Shown: piece by piece, positions 25,817-34,165 of the stretch | Position numbering within the stretch: the first letter of the stretch is position 1 | How the letters are laid out: every line of letters begins with the position of its first letter | Source of the DNA: a bacterium | Lineage (GTDB): Bacteria > Hydrothermota > UBA3073 > JACQXS01 > JAGMCI01 | Assembly: GCA_030018315.1 (NCBI GenBank) | Contig: JASEGA010000002.1 | Location: 62,001-126,000, forward strand | Direction: 5' to 3' | Length of the DNA stretch: 64,000 nucleotides | Notes under the pieces: model-generated | Told to the model about the DNA's origin: nothing | Database searches by the model: none | What the model saw: only the letters and a program-made list of their open reading frames with translations | Translations under genes and position numbers: made by a program

Positions 25817-25844
25817 TTGATTTTTACTTTTTTTGGAGTATATT
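25817..25844 (+). promoter_or_regulatory. Promoter for nitroreductase-gcvT
   Basis: TTGATT at 25817-25822, a 16-base spacer, TATATT at 25839-25844. A leader of about 85 bases follows, containing a low-complexity TTTGTGATTTG-type stretch, and a strong GAGGAGG ribosome site. Confidence 0.45.
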
Positions 25845-25935
25845 TTTATAAACTTAGAATTTGTGATTCGGTTGGGATTTGAGATTTGTTTGTAATTTGG
25901 TGATTGTGATTTGAAACTTATTAAGAGGAGGTATT

Positions 25936-26466
25936 ATGGATGTAAGTGATGCCATAAAAGAAAGAAGGAGTGTGAGAGCGTACAAGGATAAAGAAATACC
26001 TGACGATAGTTTAAATAAGATACTTGAGGCTGCCCGGCTTGCACCTTCTGCATCCAACAGACAGCAGTGGAAGTTTATAGTCATACGCGACACAGTTCGC
26101 AGGAAAGCAATTGCCCGTGCAGCAGCTAACCAGGAATTTGTTGGTGAAGCTCCAGTTGTTATTGCAGCAGTCTCTCTTGACCCTGTGCATGTAATGAGGT
26201 GTGGGGTCCCAGAATACGCTGTAGACCTCGCTATTGCTGTTGACCATATGACATTGCAAGCAGTGGAACTTGGGCTTGGTAGCTGTTGGATATGTGCATT
26301 CGCACAGGAAGAAGTTAAACGAATACTTAATATACCGGCTAAATATAAAGTAGTAGCTCTACTTCCAATTGGCTACCCAAGTGATGCTCCAGGTCCAAAG
26401 ATACGTAAATCTATTGAAGAGATAGTATGTTATGAGGCATTTCCGAAGGATCCTGTGGATAAATAG
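25936..26466 (+). CDS. Nitroreductase family protein
   Basis: 176 residues of the FMN-dependent nitroreductase fold. The N-terminal RRSVRAYKDKEIPDDSLNKI and EAARLAPSASNRQQWKFIVI bind FMN, and the GLGSCWICAF and LLPIGYPSD segments follow. Members reduce nitro compounds, quinones or flavins; the substrate here is unknown. The gene is eight bases before gcvT, probably one transcript. Confidence 0.9.
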   Translation: MDVSDAIKERRSVRAYKDKEIPDDSLNKILEAARLAPSASNRQQWKFIVIRDTVRRKAIARAAANQEFVGEAPVVIAAVSLDPVHVMRCGVPEYAVDLAIAVDHMTLQAVELGLGSCWICAFAQEEVKRILNIPAKYKVVALLPIGYPSDAPGPKIRKSIEEIVCYEAFPKDPVDK

Positions 26467-26474
26467 GAGATACT

Positions 26475-27566
26475 ATGTTTAAAAAAACTCCTTTCTATGG
26501 GAAGCATGTAGAAGCTGGTGGCAAAATTGTACCATTTGCTGGATTTGAAATGCCTATACAGTTTAAAGGAATACTACATGAAGTTAAACGAGTGCGGTCT
26601 ACAGTTGGGATATTTGATGTATCTCATATGGGGAGGGTTGAGATTCACGGTCCTAATGCTATGAGATTTGTTAGTGAGCTGACAACAAATGACCCTTATG
26701 CACTCAATATTTTTCAAGCCCAGTATTCCTGTATGTGTTATCCAAATGGTGGTATAGTTGACGACCTTATTGTTTATCGTCTTCCTGATAAATTCTTGCT
26801 TGTCATAAATGCAGCTAATAGAGAGAAGGATTATCAATGGATGATTGAACACAAGTTAGAGGGTATAGAAATAGTGGATGTAAGTGATGAGATTGCACAA
26901 CTTGCAGTTCAAGGTCCGATGGCAGAGCCTACAATGCAACCTTTGGTAGATATTGATTTATCTAAAATGAAATATTATTGGGGAGCTAATGGTAAAGTTG
27001 CTGGAGTACACGCATTTATTTCAAGAACCGGCTACACAGGGGAAGATGGGTTTGAAATCTATTTTTCTGTAAAATATGCGAGTGAAGTTTGGGATAAAAT
27101 TGTTGAAGCAGGGCGTAGTTTTGATATTGAATCTATTGGACTTGGGGCAAGAGATACGCTGAGACTGGAGATGAAGTACTGTTTGTATGGAAACGATATA
27201 GATGAGACAACTAACCCACTTGAAGCTGGACTTGGCTGGATAACGAAACTTAATAAACCAAATTTTGTTGGTAAGGAAGCAATCGTTAGACAAAAGGAGG
27301 AAGGGTTAAAGAGAAAACTTGTAGGATTTGTAATGAAAAGTAAAGCTATTCCAAGACAGCACTATAAGATATTTAAACAAGGTAGACAGATAGGTGAGGT
27401 CACAAGTGGTAACTTTTCACCCTCAATAAATCAACCTATTGGATTAGGGTATGTAAAAATTCCATACGATGAAGTAAATACAGAAATTGAGATAGATTGT
27501 AGGGAAAAACTTGAACCCGCAAAGATTATAAAACCGCCTTTCTATACACAGAGAACACATAAATAA
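26475..27566 (+). CDS. gcvT: Aminomethyltransferase (glycine cleavage T protein)
   Basis: Transfers the aminomethyl carbon of glycine to tetrahydrofolate. The 363 residues include YGKHVEAGGKIVPFAGFEMP, the catalytic VSHMGRVEIHG region, RTGYTGEDGFEIY and GLGARDTLRLE. The C-terminal beta domain ends in the usual place. An AGGAGA site precedes the ATG. The partner genes gcvH and gcvPA are 20 kb further on. Confidence 0.96.
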   Translation: MFKKTPFYGKHVEAGGKIVPFAGFEMPIQFKGILHEVKRVRSTVGIFDVSHMGRVEIHGPNAMRFVSELTTNDPYALNIFQAQYSCMCYPNGGIVDDLIVYRLPDKFLLVINAANREKDYQWMIEHKLEGIEIVDVSDEIAQLAVQGPMAEPTMQPLVDIDLSKMKYYWGANGKVAGVHAFISRTGYTGEDGFEIYFSVKYASEVWDKIVEAGRSFDIESIGLGARDTLRLEMKYCLYGNDIDETTNPLEAGLGWITKLNKPNFVGKEAIVRQKEEGLKRKLVGFVMKSKAIPRQHYKIFKQGRQIGEVTSGNFSPSINQPIGLGYVKIPYDEVNTEIEIDCREKLEPAKIIKPPFYTQRTHK

Positions 27567-27692
27567 GAAGGGCAAAGGAGTGAGAAAAAAGAGATAAATT
27601 TAGTAGATATACTCGTAAACCCTCGACTTTATTCTGCACTTGTAGCTGAAATAAATCAGTTTAGTACAGACCTTGTTGATGCAGGTTATTCG

Positions 27693-29999
27693 GTGCAGGT
27701 AGATACAGTTTCGGGTATGGACCACCAAGCACTGCGAGCATGGCTTGCAGCATTACCTAATTTAGTAGGTGCTATATTTATTGGTGAGATCCCTGTAGCT
27801 TGGTATGAGTCTAACGGGTTTTGGTCTTGGGAAGAGTTTCCAATTGACTTGTATTTTATGGATTTGAATGGAGACTGGCTTGATTCCGACGGTGACGGTA
27901 TTTATGATGAACACACAGGAGATGTTAGACCAGAAATTTGGGTCAGTAGACTCTACGCTCGCCCTTTGCTTTGGGATAATGAAGTAAGGCTTCTTAAGCG
28001 ATACTTTGAGAAAAACCACCTATACAGGACAGAAGGTTTAGGGGTGCCACAAAGGGCATTATCATTTGTGGATGATGATTGGGTTGGATTTGGAGACTGT
28101 GGATTAAGTTCAGTCTATACAGATGTGGGAGTGGTAGAAAATGAGACAGCAACTACAGCAAATGGGTACAGAAGTAAATTAGGTGAGGGATACGAATGGA
28201 TACAGTTGTGTGCCCACTCTTCACCATGGACACATACATTTAGAGTTCCAACCGGATTCCGGGGCACTGTCTTTAATTACGAAATATTTGTGTTAAAGCC
28301 CTACGCTTTGTTTTATAATCTATTTGCATGTTCAGGGACAAGATTTGTAGAAGAGAATTATTTAGCAGGTTGGTATATATTTAATGATTTATATGGGCTA
28401 TTGACAGTGGGAAGTACAAAAACCGGGTCTATGCTTTATTTTAAAGATTTTTATACCCCTATTGGTAATGGAAATAGTGTTGGGGAAGCATTTAAAGAAT
28501 GGTTTATACAACATGGAGAAGAATCTATAGATTGGTTCTATGGGTTAAATATACTTGGTGACCCTACTTTAAAACCACTGGGACAAAAGAAATGCAATAT
28601 ATCTCAATTAAGAGTCCAACAGTGCCCATCAAATGGATGGTCAACTCCAGAAGTTGTAGCATCACATCCTGAGTCTGATGGTAATCCAGACATAATTTCG
28701 GGTGTTGATGGAAAGATTTGGGTAGTGTGGGAGTCGGGACGCTCAGCTAACAATGGCAGGTCTGATATATACTGTGCTTACAGGGATATGAGTGGTTGGT
28801 CGAGTGTAATGAATATTGGAGCTGATGAGTATTGGGATTTTAATCCAACAATTGGAATCTATAATTCACAGCCTATTGCAATATGGGCAAATATGGGTAG
28901 GAATGCTCTCCACTACAACCTGTATTACAGCCAATACAATGGCAACAACTGGTCTTATCCTATGCTTGTATCATCTGACCCAAGCTGTGACTTACATCCT
29001 AATCTTGCAAATAGTAGAGATGGAAAACTTTGGCTCACTTGGCAAACGAGGAGAGATGTAAACTCTAATATCTACACAGCTTACTTTCAAGATGGAACAT
29101 GGGCACCTGCTCAAAGAGTTACTCAAACTAATGATGATGAAGTATCACCAGTAATAGTCATTGACGGGACTAATTTACCTTGGATATTTTATTGCAGATA
29201 CAACCCAAAAAGTTCTGAAATTTGGGGTAGTCACTATGATGGCTCAAATTGGATAGAAATAGGTCCTATTTCTGGTATCCAGGTGAGTGCTTATAGACCT
29301 GCGGCTACAGCTGACAGCAGTGGTCGAGTATGGGTTGGATGGCAAGCATTTGATGAGGGTGTGGGTAATATATACACAAGCTACTATAACGGTTCAGATT
29401 GGAGTCTTCCTAAGAAAATAACTTTAAATACTCAAAATAGCTTATTTCCGGATATGACCACAGACTGGAATGGGACGTGTTGGGTTGTCTGGCAGGGTAA
29501 AGTAGATGGAGAATGGGATATTTATGCAAGCCGTTTAGATGATACACTTTGGACAAGCCCTGAAGTGATAGGATTGTCAGGTCCTGATATTAATCCAAAA
29601 ATAACAGCTGATTCGTCAGGAGTATGGGTTGTATGGCAAAATTGCCAATCAGGTAACTGGAATATATATGTTTCAAATAATAACTTGCAAGAAATTTATG
29701 AAATTTTTCTAAAGACTACAAAAGTGTTTACTGTTTTCCAAAGTTATCCTAACCCGTTTACAGAGGAGACTCAAATCTTATATTGGTTACCTTATACGGC
29801 ATTTATAAGAATTTCTATATATAATTTATTAGGACAAAAAATCCTGACTCTATCAGATGGAACCCAGGGACCAGGATATCATAAGGTAAGATGGACTGGC
29901 TGCGATTCTCATAAGAAGAAAGTAGCATCTGGTATCTACTTTTACAAAATAGAAATAGATAATTTTAAGACAGCAAATAAACTTATCGTATTGCAGTAG
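27693..29999 (+). CDS. Gingipain-like (C25/caspase-fold) secreted protein with beta-propeller and sorting-like tail, 5' truncated
   Basis: The frame is open right from the gcvT stop (27567) and encodes VDILVNPRLYSALVAEINQF before the GTG at 27693, but no ATG and no signal peptide remain, so the 5' end is probably lost. Next come GAIFIGEIPVAWY, LDSDGDGIYD, a candidate His (QLCAHSSPW) and Cys (NLFACSGTRF) dyad and NILGDPTLKP, as in C25-like peptidases. Then five or so propeller blades of the W-VVWQ type, and finally YPNPFTEETQI to SGIYFYKIEID, the shared C-terminal module. Whether it is expressed is doubtful. Confidence 0.68.
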   Translation: MQVDTVSGMDHQALRAWLAALPNLVGAIFIGEIPVAWYESNGFWSWEEFPIDLYFMDLNGDWLDSDGDGIYDEHTGDVRPEIWVSRLYARPLLWDNEVRLLKRYFEKNHLYRTEGLGVPQRALSFVDDDWVGFGDCGLSSVYTDVGVVENETATTANGYRSKLGEGYEWIQLCAHSSPWTHTFRVPTGFRGTVFNYEIFVLKPYALFYNLFACSGTRFVEENYLAGWYIFNDLYGLLTVGSTKTGSMLYFKDFYTPIGNGNSVGEAFKEWFIQHGEESIDWFYGLNILGDPTLKPLGQKKCNISQLRVQQCPSNGWSTPEVVASHPESDGNPDIISGVDGKIWVVWESGRSANNGRSDIYCAYRDMSGWSSVMNIGADEYWDFNPTIGIYNSQPIAIWANMGRNALHYNLYYSQYNGNNWSYPMLVSSDPSCDLHPNLANSRDGKLWLTWQTRRDVNSNIYTAYFQDGTWAPAQRVTQTNDDEVSPVIVIDGTNLPWIFYCRYNPKSSEIWGSHYDGSNWIEIGPISGIQVSAYRPAATADSSGRVWVGWQAFDEGVGNIYTSYYNGSDWSLPKKITLNTQNSLFPDMTTDWNGTCWVVWQGKVDGEWDIYASRLDDTLWTSPEVIGLSGPDINPKITADSSGVWVVWQNCQSGNWNIYVSNNNLQEIYEIFLKTTKVFTVFQSYPNPFTEETQILYWLPYTAFIRISIYNLLGQKILTLSDGTQGPGYHKVRWTGCDSHKKKVASGIYFYKIEIDNFKTANKLIVLQ

Positions 30000-30066
30000 T
30001 TTTATATTTCATTAATGTAGTTCTACGCTAAAAGTTATTTTTATTCTTGTGTTAAATCTAAAAATA

Positions 30067-30516
30067 ATGCTCCGGAAGATGGAAATTAAAGACCTCAAAA
30101 TGGTTGAACAAATAGAGAACGAATGTTTCAAAATTCCATGGCCAATGAGTGCATTCTTACAGGTGCTTACAATGAAGGATACCCTATCCGTCGTGTGGGA
30201 TGAAAGCGGAGATATTATAGGGTATGGAATGGTTATTCAACTTAAATCATCGGTTCATATAGTGAACCTTGCTGTAAAACCAAGTTATAGAAGGAAAGGA
30301 ATTGGAAGTAGGATACTTTTAAATTTCATCAGGTATGGGGAAGAACTGGGTAAAAAGGTTGCAACACTTGAAGTTAGAACCAGTAACCTTCCAGCGATAA
30401 ATTTATATAGAAAATTTGGATTTAAAAAAGTGGAAGTAAAGAAGTCGTATTACCCTGATGGCGAAGATGCCATTGTTATGAGAAAAGAACTAAATTTTGG
30501 AGTGCAAAATCGGTGA
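30067..30516 (+). CDS. rimI: GNAT acetyltransferase, RimI-like
   Basis: 149 residues from the ATG at 30067; a GTG at 30049 in frame is less likely. The acetyl-CoA loop VKPSYRRKGIGSRIL and the later LEVRTSNLPAINLYRKFGFKKV are typical of RimI, which acetylates the N-terminus of ribosomal protein S18. In many bacteria rimI neighbours tsaB; here tsaB is 27 kb away. The last codons and the stop lie inside a palindromic repeat. Confidence 0.85.
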   Translation: MLRKMEIKDLKMVEQIENECFKIPWPMSAFLQVLTMKDTLSVVWDESGDIIGYGMVIQLKSSVHIVNLAVKPSYRRKGIGSRILLNFIRYGEELGKKVATLEVRTSNLPAINLYRKFGFKKVEVKKSYYPDGEDAIVMRKELNFGVQNR

Positions 30517-30522
30517 TTTTGC
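30495..30522. repeat. Palindromic 28-base repeat, copy 2
   Basis: Identical to 19119-19146, with the GCAAAATC-GGT-GATTTTGC hairpin. It supplies the last five codons and stop of rimI, so the element has landed at the 3' end of the gene or been used as its terminus. Confidence 0.75.
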
Positions 30523-30531
30523 TTTAAGTTT

Positions 30532-31839
30532 ATGTTTAATTTTGCATTTTTAGTTCTTAATTTTGAGTTTCTTAGTTATAACCCTACTACCCTTGTACAA
30601 CCTCCATTTGGGCATACAATGGGTTATAGTCGTGTTACATCATATGAGGTGAAACTAATTTTTGGTAAGTCACTATCTTTTCAAGAACCTCAAGGAATTG
30701 CGTGCTGTAAATTAAAAGCTCTTGATAACCCAAATGATGGAGAGGATGATGATGAACTTACAGTTTATTGCACAAATTCGTGGGCAAATCAGATTATATA
30801 CAATAAATCACTCACCGAGATAGGGATTTATGGCAGATTTGGCTCCAATGTGGGTGAATTCTGGTGGCCCCAGGGGATTGATGCAAATCCAGAGGGAGAT
30901 GTATATGTGGCAGACATTGGTAATAACCGAATAGTTAAGCTAAAAAATGAGATCGATTCATTGAAGTGGATGGCATCAATTGGGTCATTTGGGTGCGATA
31001 CTGTTGAATTTGATGAACCATGGGATGTGACAATTGACTCAGAAGGTAGGATATGGGTAGCTGACAAAGGGAACGATAGGATACAGGTTCTATCTAAGGA
31101 TGGAGGTTTTGTACAGGAGATAAGAGGATTAAATAAACCAACTGCAATCGCTGTTGCAGATAAAGGAGAATACTGGTCATACTATAAAGATGATTTCATC
31201 GTAGTAATTGATGAACTCGGTAAGAGAATTCAGAAATTTAGTTTAGATGGAAAATTACTTGTATGTAGAGAGTTACAGGACTTGAAACTTACTGACGCCA
31301 ATTTCTCAGATTGTGCAATTGATTATTACGAAAATGTGTGGGTAGTAGACAGGTTAAATTGTTGTATTCATAAATTTGATAGATTTTTAAGGCTCATTAC
31401 AAGTTTTGGTAGACGAGGGGTACGGGATAAAGAATTTGTGTCCCCCAGAGGAATAACAATTTGGAGAAGGTTTGGCCAGGTTTTCATTGTAGAACAGGAG
31501 GCGATAGATTACTACTGGATTGGTGTAGATGGATATATAGAAGGATGTTATCCACCAATTTTCGACCCAAAGGAAAAAGGGACAACAATAGTTATATATT
31601 TAACTGAACCAGCTTATATAACTTCAAAGATATACGACTATCAAAGAAACCTAATAAGGGATTTTATTCCATTTTATAAACAAGAAGCTTTTGGCCACAA
31701 TATTGTATGGAATGGAAGAGACAACAAGGGTGAAGTAGCCAAGTCTGGTGAGTATCTGATTGAAATAACTATTGAGCCAACATACTCATCAAGAGGATAT
31801 TTCAAGAAAAAACTTGAAACTAAAGTCACGTGCAAGTAA
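30532..31839 (+). CDS. NHL-repeat propeller protein with FlgD-like C-terminal domain
   Basis: 435 residues. Residues about 75-300 hold NHL-type blades: GIDANPEGDVYVADIGNNRIVKL, VTIDSEGRIWVADKGNDRIQVL and similar. The C-terminal about 90 residues resemble a FlgD-type Ig domain (WNGRDNKGEVAKSGEYLIEI). The N-terminus is hydrophobic. A structural or ligand-binding role outside the cytoplasm is likely; no enzymatic motif is seen. Confidence 0.72.
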   Translation: MFNFAFLVLNFEFLSYNPTTLVQPPFGHTMGYSRVTSYEVKLIFGKSLSFQEPQGIACCKLKALDNPNDGEDDDELTVYCTNSWANQIIYNKSLTEIGIYGRFGSNVGEFWWPQGIDANPEGDVYVADIGNNRIVKLKNEIDSLKWMASIGSFGCDTVEFDEPWDVTIDSEGRIWVADKGNDRIQVLSKDGGFVQEIRGLNKPTAIAVADKGEYWSYYKDDFIVVIDELGKRIQKFSLDGKLLVCRELQDLKLTDANFSDCAIDYYENVWVVDRLNCCIHKFDRFLRLITSFGRRGVRDKEFVSPRGITIWRRFGQVFIVEQEAIDYYWIGVDGYIEGCYPPIFDPKEKGTTIVIYLTEPAYITSKIYDYQRNLIRDFIPFYKQEAFGHNIVWNGRDNKGEVAKSGEYLIEITIEPTYSSRGYFKKKLETKVTCK

Positions 31840-31847
31840 TTTTGCTT

Positions 31848-31875
31848 GTCATTGCAAGCGAGAGTGAGGCAATCT
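31848..31875 (+). repeat. Short palindromic repeat, GTCATTGCGAG type
   Basis: GTCATTGCAAGC then GAGAGTGAGGCAATCT, with ATTGC and GCAAT arms. It follows the NHL-repeat gene by a few bases. Confidence 0.6.
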
Positions 31876-31926
31876 TATTCAATTGTGGAAGTGGAGAGGA
31901 TGCCAGATACTCTATTATTAATTTAC

Positions 31927-31955
31927 TTGATTTTTTTCTTTAAACGTGTTAAAAT
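31927..31955 (+). promoter_or_regulatory. Promoter for the PTS EIIA gene
   Basis: TTGATT at 31927-31932, a 17-base spacer and TAAAAT at 31950-31955. A 54-base leader follows with a GGGAGG ribosome site, so this is a leadered transcript. Confidence 0.42.
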
Positions 31956-32009
31956 GCTTTCACTTATAAAAATTTATAGTTAAATCTTGAAAAGAGAGAG
32001 GGAGGTAAA

Positions 32010-32522
32010 ATGCTTTTACAGGAATTGATAGATGAGGAACTCATAAATTGTAACCTTACAGGTAAAAACAGAGATGCAGTTATTGAAGAACTTGTAGAAC
32101 TTTTTATAAAGAAAGAAATAATTAAGGATAAAGGTGAATTTATTACTGGTATTAAGAAGAGAGAAGAGATAGAATCGACAGCCATCGGAGACGGTATTGC
32201 TATCCCACATGGAAGGTCGGATTCGGTTAAGAAACTAATGATAGCATTTGGAAGGACGGCTCAGGGGGTTAATTTTAACGCTGTTGATAAGAACCCTGTA
32301 CACTTAATCTTTATGATTGCCGCCCCAGTTGAGATGCGTAAAGAATATTTGCAAGCAGTTGCTAAGGTTGCAAGACTTTTGAAGTCAAAGATTATGAGAG
32401 ATGCGTTACTTAAATCAGAAAATCCGAAAGACGTAATGAAAGTGATAAGAGATTTTGACGGTGTGGTGCCAGAGAAGTTAAAAGTGAAAATAAAGAAAGG
32501 AAGGATAATTCATAGAAAATAA
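32010..32522 (+). CDS. PTS EIIA domain protein, fructose/nitrogen-regulatory type
   Basis: 170 residues of the PtsN/EIIA-Fru fold. The phosphorylated histidine lies in GDGIAIPHGRSDSVKKLM, and VNFNAVDKNPVHLIFMIAAP follows. EIIA-Ntr proteins are signalling phosphocarriers, and no EIIB or EIIC gene accompanies it. It is two bases upstream of a PII-like gene, suggesting a regulatory rather than sugar-transport role. Strong GGGAGG ribosome site. Confidence 0.88.
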   Translation: MLLQELIDEELINCNLTGKNRDAVIEELVELFIKKEIIKDKGEFITGIKKREEIESTAIGDGIAIPHGRSDSVKKLMIAFGRTAQGVNFNAVDKNPVHLIFMIAAPVEMRKEYLQAVAKVARLLKSKIMRDALLKSENPKDVMKVIRDFDGVVPEKLKVKIKKGRIIHRK

Positions 32523-32524
32523 TT

Positions 32525-32869
32525 ATGTATTTACTTATCATAATTCTATATAATGAAGAAGATTTGGATAGCGTCCTCTCCTGTCTTATTGAACTTGGTA
32601 TAGAGGATGCAATTACAATTGATTCTGAATCAATGGAGCGTACACTTGCTTACAAAGTCCCAATATTTGCAGGAATTAGGTTTAGCTTGAGAGGGAGAGT
32701 ATATTCTAAAATGATTATCGCAATAGCTGAAAATGCAGGAACAGGAAAGGAAATAGTAAAGCTTTTAAAAGGAGTTGGGATTGATTTTGAAAAAGAGGGT
32801 GTTGGTAGAATTATTACATTAAAAATTGAATCTATACTTGGTGCTCCAAAAGAGATAGAGGAAATCTAA
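32525..32869 (+). CDS. PII/CutA-like ferredoxin-fold protein
   Basis: 114 residues with a beta-alpha-beta-beta-alpha-beta pattern as in PII-related trimers (YLLIIILYNEEDLDSVLSCL at the start, SKMIIAIAENAGTGKEIVKL in the middle). The T-loop motifs of true GlnB are not seen, so it is only PII-like. Coupling to the EIIA gene hints at a joint signalling pair. Confidence 0.5.
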   Translation: MYLLIIILYNEEDLDSVLSCLIELGIEDAITIDSESMERTLAYKVPIFAGIRFSLRGRVYSKMIIAIAENAGTGKEIVKLLKGVGIDFEKEGVGRIITLKIESILGAPKEIEEI

Positions 32870-32920
32870 TCCACATTTATAAAAAAATAAAAAAGTAGGA
32901 ATAAAGGAACGTTTTTATTT

Positions 32921-33062
32921 CTTTGATACGGACGGATATGTATATAACTGGGGATGTAGGGGTGGATTGGGGTGTAACTTTGACGATAAAGCCAAGGTTA
33001 CAGTTTATTTTGCACCTAATCAAGATGACCGGAGGAGTGCAACAAAAATATTTGACTTCTTG
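32921..33062 (+). pseudogene. Fragment of an ITGDV-type beta-helix gene, copy 1
   Basis: Reads YITGDVGVDWGVTLTIKP, then after a one-base shift VTVYFAPNQDDRRSATKIF. This is the typical opening repeat of a secreted beta-helix protein. Related fragments lie at 34040-34138 and 60765-60880. No intact gene surrounds it. Confidence 0.55.
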
Positions 33063-33077
33063 AGAATTTAGAATAAG

Positions 33078-33821
33078 ATGATAAGAGTGAAAATTCAAGC
33101 GGCGTCTTTATTCACTTTATTATTCTTTTTATCGGGGTCTAAAATATTTTCTGACAGTTTATATCCCTATTCTATTGGGTTCTCAATGAGACCCCTTAGT
33201 GCACAAGTAATTGGTATAGGAGAGTTAATTGAAATAAGTGTTTTAGGTTCTAAGAATATCTTCCATAGCACAGAATCTGAAGAAGTCAACAAGATAAGAC
33301 AACTTGTTGGTGTAAGAACACATTGCTTCATTTACCGTCCGTTTATAGAAGAATTTAGGGGAAAAATGGACACCATCTCACTTTATTGGGTTGCAATGTA
33401 TGGTGGTGATATATTTTATAAAATCAAACCACATTGGCAACTTGCATTAACTATAAGTCATCTTTTTGGATATCGTATGGACTGGTATAATATGGCAGAA
33501 CTTTCTCGAGGTATCAAAGATTTAATGTTTATTGGCGGTGACGTAAGCTATGATATACTGGAAAAACGAAGTATTGCATCCATAGGAGGAGGAGGTATTT
33601 GTAGAGGGGGGTATGGCATGGGACCGATCGAAAGGATCCAATTACAAAATTCATTAGAGGTCCACCTCTTTGGACGTGTTGAATCACAAATTGCCCAAAA
33701 TATAGCACTGTTTATGAGCATGCGGTATATTAGAACTGACCTAAAAGGGAGGTGCACCGTGACAAATATGAGACTGGATGGTATGGCTCTTCAATTAGGG
33801 GTGAGCTTCTATATTTATTAA
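33078..33821 (+). CDS. Predicted exported outer-membrane-type protein
   Basis: 247 residues. A clear signal peptide (about 1-26, AASLFTLLFFLSGSKIFSD) is followed by alternating hydrophobic strands and a final aromatic residue (LQLGVSFYIY), as in outer-membrane beta-barrels. No family recognised. The first codons (MIRVKIQ) resemble those of the 34166 gene (MSRVKIQ), and both are preceded by similar DNA. Unlike that gene, the -10 box seems to have been lost by a short deletion. Confidence 0.55.
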   Translation: MIRVKIQAASLFTLLFFLSGSKIFSDSLYPYSIGFSMRPLSAQVIGIGELIEISVLGSKNIFHSTESEEVNKIRQLVGVRTHCFIYRPFIEEFRGKMDTISLYWVAMYGGDIFYKIKPHWQLALTISHLFGYRMDWYNMAELSRGIKDLMFIGGDVSYDILEKRSIASIGGGGICRGGYGMGPIERIQLQNSLEVHLFGRVESQIAQNIALFMSMRYIRTDLKGRCTVTNMRLDGMALQLGVSFYIY

Positions 33822-33848
33822 TAGTAGAAAAATTAAAAGGGAGGTAAA

Positions 33849-33944
33849 ATGAAGAGAAGCGCTTTCTTTATATTATTTTATTTAAAAATAATGGTGTCAA
33901 GTCTGATTTTTTCTCTCGGGAATTTAGAGCTAAAATTAAAATGA
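33849..33944 (+). pseudogene. 5' stub of an exported-protein gene truncated by a repeat element
   Basis: A GGGAGG ribosome site is followed by an ATG and a signal-peptide start (MKRSAFFILFYLKI). The frame then enters the dispersed 140-base element at about 33889 and stops after 31 codons. It looks like a gene whose 5' end remains and whose body was replaced. Confidence 0.45.
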
Positions 33945-34031
33945 AGAAATAAAATATTGTGGTTGATAGAAAAAATATAGGAGTCAAGGAGAGAGGCAAA
34001 ACCATAAATGTGGGCTCTGTCCCCTTCACGC
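33889..34031. repeat. Dispersed about 140-base element, copy R1
   Basis: Begins GTGTCAAGTCTGATTTTTTC, includes GGTTGATAGAAAAAATATAG and ends GGGCTCTGTCCCCTTCACGC. It is nearly identical to 62234-62373, and its right two-thirds also to 60932-61018. No protein is encoded. It shows no clear terminal inverted repeats. Together with the fragments at 33849-33944 and 34040-34138 it accounts for the 345-base gap between the two flanking genes. Confidence 0.8.
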
Positions 34032-34039
34032 TCTAAGGG

Positions 34040-34138
34040 GTGAGGGTGTGACACTTACAATCAATCCATGAGTGAGAATCTGGGTAGAGCCTTGGAGTGA
34101 TGACCAGGGAGGGGGAGTAGAAAATATTTGATTTCTTA
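34040..34138 (+). pseudogene. Fragment of an ITGDV-type beta-helix gene, copy 2
   Basis: Reads EGVTLTINP, a stop, then VRIWVEPWSDDQGGG. It matches the fragment at 60765-60880 closely (IWIEPWSDDQRS). It directly abuts the R1 element. Confidence 0.5.
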
Positions 34139-34155
34139 AGAAATTAGAGTATAGT
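34128..34155 (+). promoter_or_regulatory. Promoter for the 34166 gene, leaderless layout
   Basis: TTGATT at 34128-34133, a 16-base spacer, TATAGT at 34150-34155, then ten bases to the ATG. Confidence 0.48.
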
Positions 34156-34165
34156 ATAAAATAAG

